A stretch of DNA of 64,000 bases, taken from the NCBI GenBank assembly GCA_963665935.1, contig OY762510.1, positions 2,170,001-2,234,000 of the forward strand, given 5' to 3'. The notes under the pieces are model-generated. The model had not been told where the DNA came from. It did not search any database and saw only the letters and a list, made by a program, of their open reading frames with translations. The first letter of the stretch is position 1. Every line of letters starts with the position of its first letter. This document shows, in pieces, positions 26,601 to 33,744 of this stretch. A program made the translations under genes and the position numbers. The stretch is from Syntrophus sp963665935. GTDB taxonomy: Bacteria; Desulfobacterota; Syntrophia; Syntrophales; Syntrophaceae.

Positions 26601-26809
26601 GCCACCGAACCAAGAAATGTTAAGCCACCTTCTGCATCAAGGTGCAGTATCAGGCGGGAAGATGTCGTTTGATTCAACAGGTCTCGCAATTCGGAAAAGG
26701 CGAAAAGTGATAAAAATGGGCTGGCAATGTCTAAGGAAGCGCCTGATTGAAAGTTTTGTCGCAATGCATCGATCACGCGATTAGTTCCGGTATTGCTAAT
26801 CAACTTCAT
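23603..26809 (-). CDS. SNF2/SWI2-type helicase with PLD-like N-terminal region
   Basis: 1068 residues from ATG 26809 (AGGA eight bases upstream; a TTG at 26851 would add 14). Residues about 20-180 resemble the phospholipase-D-like N-terminal domain of defence helicases (GASLDIASPFLSLFAFSELR), though no clear HxK pair is visible. The motor has Walker A DSVGLGKTFEAL (about 255), DESHNF (about 340), LSATPVNNRL and, in the second lobe, ATDCISEGQNLQDCD and RFGRIDRIGS. Such proteins translocate on double-stranded DNA. It is the first gene of the DUF4391-DUF1016-DinD-Mod-Res cluster, so it probably powers an associated anti-phage function. Confidence 0.88.
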   Translation of the reverse strand: MKLISNTGTNRVIDALRQNFQSGASLDIASPFLSLFAFSELRDLLNQTTSSRLILHLDAEGGLTFLGSVADRPARNRLNTQWLARECAKWILEKTDLRQSSSLLPQSVFFIRQTDTTRSRVITGNCPLTTDGLGLAPGNQFSLIQCTETPEEVKLFATWYESLWNAITASDQAKEKMLAYLQELSEHHAASIIYYQVLFQLFKGRGDELDEERIVKSATGIKNTAVWKRLFKFQRDGVVGAIEKLERFGGCIIADSVGLGKTFEALAIIKYYELRNDRVLVLAPKRLRDNWTLYKANDSRNILSSDRLNYDVLNHTDLSRNNGFSGDIDLSHINWGNYDLVVIDESHNFRNKTTHSDRESRYDRLMRRIIREGVKTRVLMLSATPVNNRLADLRNQIAFVTEGQDTSLFDHGIASIDATTRLAQKQFNRWLAMDDDERTPGALVDMLGFDYFQLLDLLTIARSRKHIEKYYGTAETGQFPERLKPINIKPDVDRTGEYPSIREINNEIRRLHLAVYAPLRYVLPHKQAAYDVKYSTELRGGEGFFRQVDREESLVHLLRVNVLKRMESAVSSFALTIGRQIVDVEATLGRIEEHAESVEEVDIADVDIDDPAFETLLVGRKVKVLFSDVDLVRWKQDLIEDRNRLESLHAAAKQVGAARDAKLESLRQIIAQKCRNPINPGNRKIIVFTAFADTAHYLYEHLAPWALKSFSLHSALVTGTGHNRTTLPGLRKDLATILTAFSPRTKERPEELAGEGELDLLIATDCISEGQNLQDCDWLINYDIHWNPVRIIQRFGRIDRIGSPNNRIQLVNFWPNMELEEYINLEQRVSGRMVLLDVSATGEENLIELQSGNQMNDLEYRRKQLLKLQDVVIDLEDLGSGVSITDLTLTDFRIDLAGFLKNHQGQLERLPLGVFAVTTANSTGEASIPPGVIFCLRAEGEAAIKSAEPGYPLSPHYLVHVGEDGATLLPFTQAKQILDRLRNLCVGRDYPDSWACTRFDKSTRNGENMAAIQKLLAASVTSIVGKKVERAVASLFTPGGTHAGKGEFAGMNDFEVVAFLVLLPEAGS

Positions 26810-27302
26810 ACAAACATCCTGCGCACGTAGATTCTGGGTAACATCAAACAAAATAAATGAAATATCGCAATGACTTCTTTGGTTTTAATTAATGCATGTG
26901 GCGGTTGGGATAGTGCTAGATTTGAAAAAGGGAGGGTAAATACTGCTGCAACTGAAAAGGTTTTACGAGGCACCATGAAATCAACCCAGCATGAAACATA
27001 TTGATTAGAAGTGGTAGGACATGTATCATAAATAGCAGAAAATATAAAGGGACAGTCCGTTAACGTAACCTTTTTCCCAGAGCCTTGCATGGAGCCTCTC
27101 ACCGTTGGCAATTGTAGCCCACTTGTCACGCTCCATACCGGGCTCCTTCTTTGTGAAATTCTCAACTGGCCGCTCTACTATGGACTATTTTTAACTGACA
27201 GAGACTAAAGACCGGGTCACTGTCGAGATTGAAAGTATTGGCAAGCTGAGCAATCCCGTTGTGCATAATTTTTTGCCGCTGCGTTGAAAATACACAAATA
27301 CA
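26810..27302. other. AT-rich stretch upstream of the defence operon
   Basis: About 490 bases that must contain the promoter of the minus-strand helicase operon. Open frames at 26806-27165 and 27162-27368 (minus) lack ribosome sites and recognisable content. I see no clear promoter or repeat. Confidence 0.4.
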
Positions 27303-27330
27303 TTGACAAGAAAAAGGTATCGTGTATTTT
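27303..27330 (+). promoter_or_regulatory. Candidate sigma-70 promoter of a small transcription unit
   Basis: TTGACA (27303-27308), a 16-base spacer, then TATTTT (27325-27330). It stands 30 bases before a 31-codon open frame with its own ribosome site and terminator. Confidence 0.5.
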
Positions 27331-27360
27331 TCTTCTATCAAAGTTTGAATTGGAAGATTT

Positions 27361-27456
27361 ATGAACATTCACCCAACTATTAAAAATTTTGCTGGTAAAA
27401 AGCAGGGAATAAAGCAAATGGGGCAATCCATTGTTTTGAGGATGTCTATGTACTGA
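27361..27456 (+). CDS. Small open frame (31 residues) with own promoter and terminator
   Basis: Begins MNIHPTIKNFAGKKQGIKQM and ends in SIVLRMSMY. GGAAG lies four bases before the ATG, and a strong terminator follows 20 bases after the stop. The peptide is basic and not clearly a membrane helix. It could be a leader peptide for the dapA gene 118 bases downstream, a small independent protein, or a chance frame inside a small RNA. It is not rich in lysine (5 of 31), so classical lysine attenuation is not obvious. Confidence 0.35.
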   Translation: MNIHPTIKNFAGKKQGIKQMGQSIVLRMSMY

Positions 27457-27476
27457 TTTTTGACAAATAACTTCTC

Positions 27477-27511
27477 AAGGCCATGGGTTAGCCCCATGGC
27501 CTTTTTTTTTA
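27477..27511 (+). terminator. Strong intrinsic terminator upstream of dapA
   Basis: Perfect 11-base stem AAGGCCATGGG/CCCATGGCCTT with a 5-base loop, followed by an unbroken T run. It ends 62 bases before the dapA ATG, so dapA is expressed either by read-through or from its own promoter. Confidence 0.85.
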
Positions 27512-27573
27512 CCCTGAAAGAACACGTTTTAGAATAACTTCTATTTATTTAATTCAGATGAAAAGGAGAATAT

Positions 27574-28476
27574 ATGCAAACAACATCATGGATGGGATGC
27601 CATGTGCCAATAATAACCCCTTTTAAAGATGATTTTTCAATTGATGAGAGAGGACTACGTAAACTGGTCAATTATTACATCGAGGATGTGAAGTGTGATG
27701 GCCTAGTACCCTGTGGGACAACAGGAGAATCGCCAACACTCGATAAAGACGAACATTACAGAGTTATCCAGATTGTAGTTCATGAAGCGGCAGGCCGGGT
27801 CCCTGTGATGGCAGGAACAGGCTCCAATAGCACAAAAGAAGCTATCGAGATGACAAAACGTGCGGAAGATGCCGGAGTATCAGCGAGTCTGCAGGTATGC
27901 CCATATTATAACAGACCAACGCAGGATGGTCTATTTAAGCACTTTGAATCTATTGCCAAATCAACAAATCTACCTCTGTTCGTCTACAACATTCCTTCGC
28001 GGACAGGGCGGCTCATTGAGGCAAAGACAATGATTGCTCTTTCTCATATTGACAACATCATTGGGATGAAGGACGCCTGTGGTGATCTGATGATTACCAT
28101 GGAAATAATCCGTGCGACACGCGACAACAAGAAAAAATTTTATGTCTTGTGTGGTGAAGACGCCCTAACATATCCCATGATGGCTTTGGGTGGCGACGGG
28201 GGAATATTGGCAGTGTCCCACATCATCGGAAAAGAATATGGTGAAATGATTAGTTTATGCCTCATGGGGAAGATTGATGAAGCGCGACAAATTCATTACC
28301 GAATGCTTCCTGTGGTTCAGGCCCTATTTATTGAAACCAATCCGGTTCCTGTAAAGGAAGCTTTAGCCATGATGGGATTACCTTCAGGAAAACCTCGCCT
28401 TCCTTTGGTTTCTCTTCGACCAGAAAATCGCGAGGTATTACGCAAAATACTGATTCAATTTAATATCTTGAAGTGA
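27574..28476 (+). CDS. dapA: 4-hydroxy-tetrahydrodipicolinate synthase (DapA family)
   Basis: 300-residue class I aldolase of the DapA/N-acetylneuraminate-lyase superfamily, of normal length. It has GTTGESPTL (the Thr pair), YNIPSRTGRLI (the catalytic Tyr) and IGMKDACGD (the Schiff-base Lys, about residue 160). Arg in PSRTG favours dipicolinate synthase, which condenses pyruvate with aspartate semialdehyde in lysine and cell-wall synthesis. ATG 27574 has AAAGGAGA upstream. The gene stands alone inside a genomic island, away from other lysine genes, and has AT-rich codon use. It may be a transferred second copy or act on a related substrate. Confidence 0.88.
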   Translation: MQTTSWMGCHVPIITPFKDDFSIDERGLRKLVNYYIEDVKCDGLVPCGTTGESPTLDKDEHYRVIQIVVHEAAGRVPVMAGTGSNSTKEAIEMTKRAEDAGVSASLQVCPYYNRPTQDGLFKHFESIAKSTNLPLFVYNIPSRTGRLIEAKTMIALSHIDNIIGMKDACGDLMITMEIIRATRDNKKKFYVLCGEDALTYPMMALGGDGGILAVSHIIGKEYGEMISLCLMGKIDEARQIHYRMLPVVQALFIETNPVPVKEALAMMGLPSGKPRLPLVSLRPENREVLRKILIQFNILK

Positions 28477-28521
28477 TGGCTGATTAAGTGCATTTAATCA
28501 AATTAGCAAGCTATACATAAA

Positions 28522-28557
28522 AAAGCCGCCTCGTTATAATTTTGAGGCAGCTTTTTT
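28522..28557 (+). terminator. Terminator after dapA
   Basis: Stem AAAGCCGCCTC/GAGGCAGCTTT with one mismatch, an 11-base loop and a following T run. It lies 46 bases after the dapA stop. Confidence 0.8.
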
Positions 28558-28849
28558 ATTATTATCCAGTAAGATAGTTTCTAGTGCCAAACATTTTTTG
28601 AAAAAATGTTCCCACTAAACTCATCAAGTTCTTCCTGAAAGAGTTAGATCCGATAATTTCTCACCATGCATGATTTCAAATACAAAGCTGCCGATACGAT
28701 TGCTGACGTGCCTCATTGAATACGTGATGAAATTTATCACCTCAATTCAGATGAAGTGTTTTTTATCGTTCATCATTTTGTCTAATGTTGGATTTTTACT
28801 CTTTCAATGAATTCTACGAATTACAACCCACGAGATTAACAAATTCGAC
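28558..28849. other. Non-coding AT-rich stretch
   Basis: About 290 bases between two terminators facing each other. Nothing recognisable. Confidence 0.4.
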
Positions 28850-28891
28850 AAAAAAGATATTTTGCCTAATAGGGCAAGTTATCTTTTTTTT
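28850..28891 (-). terminator. Bidirectional-type terminator after the pentapeptide-repeat gene
   Basis: Outer arms AAAAAAGATA/TATCTTTTTT enclose an inner stem TTGCC/GGCAA. Read on the minus strand it follows the stop codon at 28912 and ends in a T run; it would also work on the plus strand. Confidence 0.7.
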
Positions 28892-28911
28892 GGCCGAATA
28901 ACGGTTGTTAC

Positions 28912-30075
28912 TTATTTGTAGTCTTTGACGTGCCTCATACTTATTGCCTGTGCTTTATTGAGAACAAGCTGCTCGGCACACTGAAGAGCGGGATTGATTA
29001 TGGCGTTTTCAATAACTTCAACCAAGCTCTCTGGTGAATCATATTGAAGAACATCGAACACCCAGGCCGGATACTTATTTTTAAGATCAACAAACATAGA
29101 AAATGGCTTCTCATTCTCTTGAATGATAGGAACGAGGGGGATCATGTAGTCCGGTACTGTCGCCTGAAGTTCAAGTGGACTGGACTTAGGATTAGTTATA
29201 TCTGCAATTATGAAACGGCTCATTCCTGCCAGTATTTTAATCGTTTCTGTAAAATCCCGCTGATTCGGCCTATCAAAGTCGAACATCATCGGCACAAAGC
29301 CAAGTTGCCGAAGCTTGTTCCTGATAGCATCGAGTACTGCTTTCCTTTCGGGAACGAATCTACCAAGTATAAGAACTCCTTTTGTACCAATGGTATCAAT
29401 TATAGAGCGAATTTTCTCGTTGTGGAGAAGAAGGTACACAAATTGAGCAACTTCAAGATTATCAACGGTGATTACAGGCTCATCAACAGGAGTAACCCGA
29501 AGGTTTGACTGGTCTTTCACCCCATCTAAGGTTACCCCCCAAGCAGAGACGCCAAACACACGACAATCAGTGAGTATAGCCTCCGAAAAGTTCGCCTTTA
29601 CCAGATCTGCATTTTCTAAGATGGAACCAGATAGATTGGCCCTACAGAGATTCGCCCCACGCAGATTCGCCCCACTGAGATTCGCCCCACTGAGATCCGC
29701 ACCACTGAGGTTTGTATCACTAAGCTTCGCCTCACAGAGATTGGCTCCACTGAGATTCGCCCCGCTCAGATTGGCTGCTACGAGCAAGGCATTCATGAGA
29801 TTGGCACCCCCACTGAGATCTGCCCCACTGAGGTTGGCCTTTATAAGATTGGCGTCTATGAACTTGGCCTTACAAAGATTGGATTCTATAAAAATGGTTC
29901 TACGGAGATTGGCTCCACTGAGATTGGCCTCACAGAGATTGGCTCCACTGAGATTAGCTTCGCTGAGATCGGTTTTTCTAAGATCGGCCCCTATTAGATT
30001 CCATCCTCTTTCGGGCATTTTGACTCTGACCGCTTTTAAATCAATAAGTCTATTCCACGTTTCTCTCTTGTTCAT
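28912..30075 (-). CDS. Pentapeptide-repeat protein with TIR-like C-terminal domain
   Basis: 387 residues. Residues about 29-175 are nearly unbroken A(N/D)LSG-type pentapeptides (about 29 copies; one extra Gly breaks the register at DLSGGANL), which fold as a right-handed square beta-helix. The C-terminal part (about 220-360) has a Rossmann-like pattern: KGVLILGRFVPERKAVLDA, LRQLGFVPMMFDFDRP, MSRFIIADITNPKSSPLELQ, then PLVPIIQEN. The IIADIT..S..EL segment resembles TIR or TIR-like nucleotide-processing domains, but I cannot confirm a catalytic Glu. TIR effectors in bacteria often deplete NAD in phage defence. The gene is monocistronic, inside the genomic island next to the restriction cluster. 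Confidence 0.75.
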   Translation of the reverse strand: MNKRETWNRLIDLKAVRVKMPERGWNLIGADLRKTDLSEANLSGANLCEANLSGANLRRTIFIESNLCKAKFIDANLIKANLSGADLSGGANLMNALLVAANLSGANLSGANLCEAKLSDTNLSGADLSGANLSGANLRGANLCRANLSGSILENADLVKANFSEAILTDCRVFGVSAWGVTLDGVKDQSNLRVTPVDEPVITVDNLEVAQFVYLLLHNEKIRSIIDTIGTKGVLILGRFVPERKAVLDAIRNKLRQLGFVPMMFDFDRPNQRDFTETIKILAGMSRFIIADITNPKSSPLELQATVPDYMIPLVPIIQENEKPFSMFVDLKNKYPAWVFDVLQYDSPESLVEVIENAIINPALQCAEQLVLNKAQAISMRHVKDYK

Positions 30076-30483
30076 TAATGGGCTATCCTATCAATAATGT
30101 AGTCCTTAGATACGGCAAAGAATCAAATAAAATGTGTTTAAAAATTGTGATGATTAAAAGTCACAACAAAGTTATACATTTATATGGATAGTCTGTTAGA
30201 CTGCTAGGTATAATAACACATGTTTTCTAATTTTCATAACGATCACAAAGAGGTGATGAACACCGATGGCGATGTTTCTTGTGGGCTATTCTAAGTTAGC
30301 CTGAGTTACATTCTATAGATCATACTCAGTGATTCTGAAGAAACTTCAACTGCACACTTTGTTGGTTGGCTCAAAACCAGAAAAATCAATTTCCCCACCA
30401 ATTACTGCGGCGCACTTACCAAAATAAATCTGCTAGACAGTTGCATTCCCTGCAAAACTCACTTTCAATAAATAACTGTCGAT
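30076..30483. other. AT-rich non-coding stretch
   Basis: About 400 bases between the pentapeptide-repeat gene and the phage-satellite-like gene run. It should hold the promoter of the former. No gene, repeat or clear promoter seen. Confidence 0.4.
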
Positions 30484-30672
30484 CTAGTGATGCAATGGGT
30501 GGTGCGGACTCGTAGGAAAAAGTCGCCGAAGATAAAATTCAACATAATTAGAAAAAATGTATATCAAGCCCCGTTCATTTTTACTTGAATTTCTGCCGTA
30601 AACAAGAAAAATCCGGTCCAAGGAATATTCCCACTCCGGATCAATCATAGGGAAATGACAACCCAAGATCAT
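30484..30672 (-). CDS. Small hypothetical protein, 62 residues (tentative)
   Basis: Begins MILGCHFPMIDPEWEYSLDR. The ATG lies two bases after the stop of the upstream gene (30675-30677), so translation could be coupled, but there is no ribosome site of its own and the composition is not telling. It would be the last gene of the satellite-like run. Confidence 0.3.
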   Translation of the reverse strand: MILGCHFPMIDPEWEYSLDRIFLVYGRNSSKNERGLIYIFSNYVEFYLRRLFPTSPHHPLHH

Positions 30673-30674
30673 GC

Positions 30675-30929
30675 TTAAATTGTAGGAGGAGGAATAGGTT
30701 CTTGTTCTCTATAAAATTTTTTTATCTTGACGACCAACATTTCACCTGATACCGGTCCGTATTTTTCCTCCAGAGATCTGAACCGTTCCGCTTTAAGCTG
30801 TTCGAACCCTTCTTCATCCCCATCAGCAGGGTAGGGTATTGCGATGACCCGTTCATGTGCCGGGATTTCACTCCCTATGTTCACTTTATGTTCCACTACC
30901 TCCAGCCGCTTCAAAAAATTTCCTCTCAT
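30675..30929 (-). CDS. Small hypothetical phage-satellite protein, 84 residues
   Basis: Begins MRGNFLKRLEVVEHKVN; charged and largely helical, with a C-terminal KIKKFYREQEPIPPPTI. Its ATG overlaps the stop of the HTH protein gene by four bases (30926-30929). No known domain is recognised. Small proteins placed right after terminase-small-subunit-like genes are common in such elements. Confidence 0.55.
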   Translation of the reverse strand: MRGNFLKRLEVVEHKVNIGSEIPAHERVIAIPYPADGDEEGFEQLKAERFRSLEEKYGPVSGEMLVVKIKKFYREQEPIPPPTI

Positions 30930-31297
30930 CGATAGGTCCTCCTTTCCAAGACAATTTTTTCTACACTTTCAAGCCTATCTTCGATTTCCGACAGCTCCTT
31001 ATACTTGAGAAGGTGGCCAAGCACATCGTTAGCAGCTGCCCTCCTTACTGACTCAGATTCAGCATCCAAGAGCTTCTCCAAGGTGATAACTGCCTTCATG
31101 GAGATGTTCAGCATTTTGTGCATAGCCTTGTCTAACAGTTTCCGACGCGCCGATGTGACCGCTTGATTGAACTCGTCTTTTTCCATCCATGCGTACAAGG
31201 TCGTCTTTGCAACTCCGATCTGCCTTGCCGCTTCCTCGACGGTATCGCAACTGATTAAAATAGGGATTGCTTTTAACTGCTTATTATTAAGTGACAT
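30926..31297 (-). CDS. Helix-turn-helix protein of the phBC6A51/small-terminase-like type
   Basis: 123 residues. An N-terminal HTH (AIPILISCDTVEEAARQIGV, then AKTTLYAWMEKDEF) is followed by a helical region (LLDAESESVRRAAANDVLGH) with HEAT-like character and a basic C-terminus. This layout is that of the phage phBC6A51-type DNA-binding proteins related to small terminase subunits. No large terminase is visible, so in this element it may serve as a regulator or may redirect a helper phage's packaging. The latter is inference. Confidence 0.65.
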   Translation of the reverse strand: MSLNNKQLKAIPILISCDTVEEAARQIGVAKTTLYAWMEKDEFNQAVTSARRKLLDKAMHKMLNISMKAVITLEKLLDAESESVRRAAANDVLGHLLKYKELSEIEDRLESVEKIVLERRTYR

Positions 31298-31306
31298 TTG
31301 TCTGCC

Positions 31307-31573
31307 TCAAATTCGTCCAGTTTCGTTGTTGTTACGCTGCCCTCTGCAGGCCCTGTATGGCGTTTTCTTTGTTCGAATGTACAAGCCCCTTTTTTCTTTC
31401 TTTGTGGTTCTTATGGCCGCCATAAATTCTTTCATGTTGGTGAACTTCCCTTGCAGTATATCAATCATGATTAAGCGCCGCTGCTTTTCGGCTTCATCAT
31501 TGCCCGGGTTATCAAGAAGAAATTGAAGCATTTCCTTCCGACGGGCATCAAGTTCTTTACTCTGTCTAATCAT
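31307..31573 (-). CDS. Hypothetical protein, 88 residues
   Basis: ATG 31573 (MIRQSKELDARRKEMLQF) is used because AAGGAAG lies seven bases upstream. The protein is basic, helical at first (NDEAEKQRRLIMIDILQGKF) and ends in RACRGQRNNNETGRI. Unrecognised. It is part of the tightly packed satellite-like run. Confidence 0.5.
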   Translation of the reverse strand: MIRQSKELDARRKEMLQFLLDNPGNDEAEKQRRLIMIDILQGKFTNMKEFMAAIRTTKKEKRGLYIRTKKTPYRACRGQRNNNETGRI

Positions 31574-31586
31574 AATCTTGCTTCCT

Positions 31587-31670
31587 TTAAGCTGCATCTG
31601 AATAAACCCGCTGCCTTGCCTTTGCGCTGGCCATCAAGACAGGGTCCGCGTCCACATAATCAAAAATCAT
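31587..31670 (-). CDS. Very small open frame, 27 residues
   Basis: Begins MIFDYVDADPVLMASAKARQ. Its ATG overlaps the stop of the preceding small frame (CAATGA), the same four-base coupling used throughout this gene run, and it ends 13 bases before the next start. The coupling is the only support. Confidence 0.3.
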   Translation of the reverse strand: MIFDYVDADPVLMASAKARQRVYSDAA

Positions 31671-31868
31671 TGCACTGCTTTTGCCCTCTGCTTATAGAAG
31701 CGCAGTTCCTTCTCAAGGTTTCCCGTCCAGCGACCCCGCTTGAAGACTTCGATAAATTTCGGGTTTTCCAGTGTGAGGTGCTCCCGAATAATGCGCGTCA
31801 GGGTATGGGTAACATTCTGCAGTTCATTTCTGTTTACGATGATTTCCTTTTTTTGCCCTATATCTCAT
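31667..31868 (-). pseudogene. Small gene with a one-base frameshift in an A7 run (helicase N-terminus-like)
   Basis: ATG 31868 overlaps the stop of the ATPase gene. It reads MRYRAKK and then meets seven A residues, after which the good frame is shifted by one: EIIVNRNELQNVTHTLTRII, REHLTLENPKFIEVFKRGRW and TGNLEKELRFYKQ. The shifted part resembles the N-terminal leader domain of some phage and plasmid DEAD-type helicases. An original run of six A would restore a single 66-residue protein. This could be a mutation, an assembly error in a homopolymer, or programmed slippage. Confidence 0.45.
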
Positions 31869-32643
31869 CCCGTGACGGCATACGCTCCACTAGGGCACCC
31901 TCAACTTTCTGAAGATAGATCACGCGTTCCATAACCCCAGTGCGTCGGTGAAACTCAACCCTTGCCCGTGCCGCATTCTCTCCAAACTCAGGTGTGCGCT
32001 TGACCATGATTACAGTGTCAGATTCTTGGGCAATGAATGATGAGTCGCGAAGTGACTCGAAACTGAGTGGCCCCTCAGAACTGCCTTTTTTGGTATGACA
32101 AAGCAGGAAGATGACAAAATTTCCCTGGACAGCCAGTGTCTTGAGGCGCCGGATGATTGTCCCGATCTCAATGCTCATCTGTGCTTGCCGGGCAAGGTCC
32201 ACGAGGTAATGAAGATGATCAATGAAAATTACCCGGGTGCCATATTTCGCAAAGGACTCGAAAACCCGATCTTCAAACCAATCCATTGCACGCGGCTTCA
32301 ACTTCCTCGGCATGTAGATCAGTGGCAACTCCGGAAACTGAGCAAGGAATTGACGCGCCGGCACCTCGAAGGAAAACCAGAGAGGGAAAACCGTCTGCTT
32401 TGCAAAGTTGACCGTCAGAGTTTGTGCCAGTAGAGTCTTTCCGTTTTTCGTCGGTCCGGATATTGTAATCAATTCACCATCACGGAAGCCGTCAACAGCC
32501 TTGTCGAGAGAAGGGATCTTGCTCTTGACATTGACATATTCAGCTGATTTCTCTCGATTAAGGAAAAGCCGAAGTTCATGAGAGGTGACAATCTGATCCT
32601 CTCCATTATAGGCCTTTAAGCTCTCAAACCTTTTCTCTGTCAC
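31858..32643 (-). CDS. DnaB/RecA-like ATPase (replicative helicase-type)
   Basis: 261 residues. Walker A is ISGPTKNGKTLLAQTL (about residue 62) and Walker B is VIFIDHLHYLVDLA (about 140), followed by VIFLLCHTKKG (DnaB motif H3-like) and LRDSSFIAQESDTVIMVKR. It matches the C-terminal RecA-fold domain of DnaB/RepA-type helicases, without the DnaB N-terminal domain, as in many phage satellites and integrated plasmids. It follows the replication-initiator gene two positions upstream, suggesting that the element replicates autonomously after excision. It ends inside the next small gene. Confidence 0.8.
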   Translation of the reverse strand: MTEKRFESLKAYNGEDQIVTSHELRLFLNREKSAEYVNVKSKIPSLDKAVDGFRDGELITISGPTKNGKTLLAQTLTVNFAKQTVFPLWFSFEVPARQFLAQFPELPLIYMPRKLKPRAMDWFEDRVFESFAKYGTRVIFIDHLHYLVDLARQAQMSIEIGTIIRRLKTLAVQGNFVIFLLCHTKKGSSEGPLSFESLRDSSFIAQESDTVIMVKRTPEFGENAARARVEFHRRTGVMERVIYLQKVEGALVERMPSRDEI

Positions 32644-32968
32644 GCTCGATTTCCTCCGTCAGCATTTGCATTTGTTCATGATCCATGATGATGAAATAGG
32701 TCATGTAATCCTGGATATCCTGGTTATCCCTGAAGGTTTCCCTGATCTTGTTCATCACCCCGATGTCTTCAGCCAGAAAGCGAAGGGTGTCAAGGTTGTC
32801 CCTTTCGATCTCTTCATAGATTTCTTTGATCACATCCCGTTTCTGTAAGGGCCTTTCGGTATACTCGCGCTGTTGGGCAAGCTGTGCCTCTGAAAGCCGA
32901 TCGTAAGCTGCTGCGCCTGTCTGGATCTCTCGAAGTTCATGCTTGGTATAAATACAAGTGCCTACCAT
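32624..32968 (-). CDS. Hypothetical helical protein, 114 residues
   Basis: Begins MVGTCIYTKHELREIQTG; acidic and almost wholly helical (RDVIKEIYEEIERDNLDTLR and EQMQMLTEEIERDREKV). It overlaps the genes on both sides (32962-32968 and 32624-32643), placing it firmly in the replication operon. It might be a helicase loader by position, but there is no sequence proof. Confidence 0.55.
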   Translation of the reverse strand: MVGTCIYTKHELREIQTGAAAYDRLSEAQLAQQREYTERPLQKRDVIKEIYEEIERDNLDTLRFLAEDIGVMNKIRETFRDNQDIQDYMTYFIIMDHEQMQMLTEEIERDREKV

Positions 32969-33744
32969 GCTGCTTTACTCCCTCCGCCTGATAAGGTTAT
33001 TTCCTGGATCTCATCAGTCCATCGTTCGTTATTCAGCCATACCCCCGGCTGTGGCCATTCAGGGCAGAATTGACCGGATTCTTTCAGATGTGCCTTGTGG
33101 ATTTTCTGTTTTTCGATAGCCGATAGAATGGTTTCCAGTAGGTTTGAATCTGGATTGATTCTTTCCCAAATCTGAATAGCTCTCTTTTTCGCCTCACGTT
33201 TGGGGTATGCAGAATAAAACCGCTCAAAGTCCGGATTTGATTCGGACTTAATATTATTTCCTCTCTTAATTCCTCTTATGTGCCCTAGTTCGGAAGAGGG
33301 TGTGCCCTTGCCAGTGCCCTTGTAACTTTTCGCAGCTTGGTAAGTATCGTAATTTACTACGGAAATAAGCAACCCGATATATGCCTTAGTTACATCTTTG
33401 GGTGTGCCCTTGCTCTGCCAAGCCACGTCTGTTAATGGTTTCATGAAAATCATGCCTTCAGATTGTAACCATGAAAGCATGATTCGCAGTTCTTTTTTTG
33501 TTGGTTTGATGGTCTGATGATTGTGGCGATAAGCCAGGACTTCGGCCAGTTTTGCGTATGTGGTTATCAGCTCTCCACGCTTGAGGACATGTCCCTTGAA
33601 GACATGTCCGTCACGGAAGACGGCATTTCCAATAAGCCACAGAAATAGCTTGAGGCAAAGCGGCCGCTTTTCTGTCCAAATTGCAGATTGAAAAATCTGC
33701 CGTGAAATAAGGAAATTGCCTCCAGGGATCTGACCGTCAATCAT
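32962..33744 (-). CDS. Phage-type replication initiator/replisome organiser
   Basis: 260 residues from ATG 33744, which overlaps the upstream gene's stop by four bases; TTG 33780 is a longer option. The N-terminal part looks like a winged helix (WTEKRPLCLKLFLWLIGNAV, then LKRGELITTYAKLAEVLAYR). The C-terminal part has FERFYSAYPKREAKKRAIQI, followed by WERI, the hallmark of phage replisome-organiser or DnaD-like proteins. It probably binds the element's origin and recruits the ATPase encoded downstream. Confidence 0.75.
   Translation of the reverse strand: MIDGQIPGGNFLISRQIFQSAIWTEKRPLCLKLFLWLIGNAVFRDGHVFKGHVLKRGELITTYAKLAEVLAYRHNHQTIKPTKKELRIMLSWLQSEGMIFMKPLTDVAWQSKGTPKDVTKAYIGLLISVVNYDTYQAAKSYKGTGKGTPSSELGHIRGIKRGNNIKSESNPDFERFYSAYPKREAKKRAIQIWERINPDSNLLETILSAIEKQKIHKAHLKESGQFCPEWPQPGVWLNNERWTDEIQEITLSGGGSKAAW

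Noticed and set aside
23603..26809. DISARM defence system
   Set aside because: The helicase with PLD-like start is suggestive, but no DUF1998 (drmB) protein is present and the methylase is type III.
27361..27511. Lysine riboswitch or lysine-rich leader in front of dapA
   Set aside because: I could not recognise the conserved riboswitch core, and the 31-codon frame is not notably rich in lysine codons.
29640..29960. Regular 15-base DNA repeats that at first sight suggest a CRISPR array or satellite DNA
   Set aside because: The period is five codons, and the reverse strand translates into pentapeptide repeats with no spacers.
29468..30097. Long plus-strand open frame made of LRFAPLR-like repeats
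   Set aside because: It is the antisense of the pentapeptide-repeat gene; its repeat is a by-product of that gene's codons.
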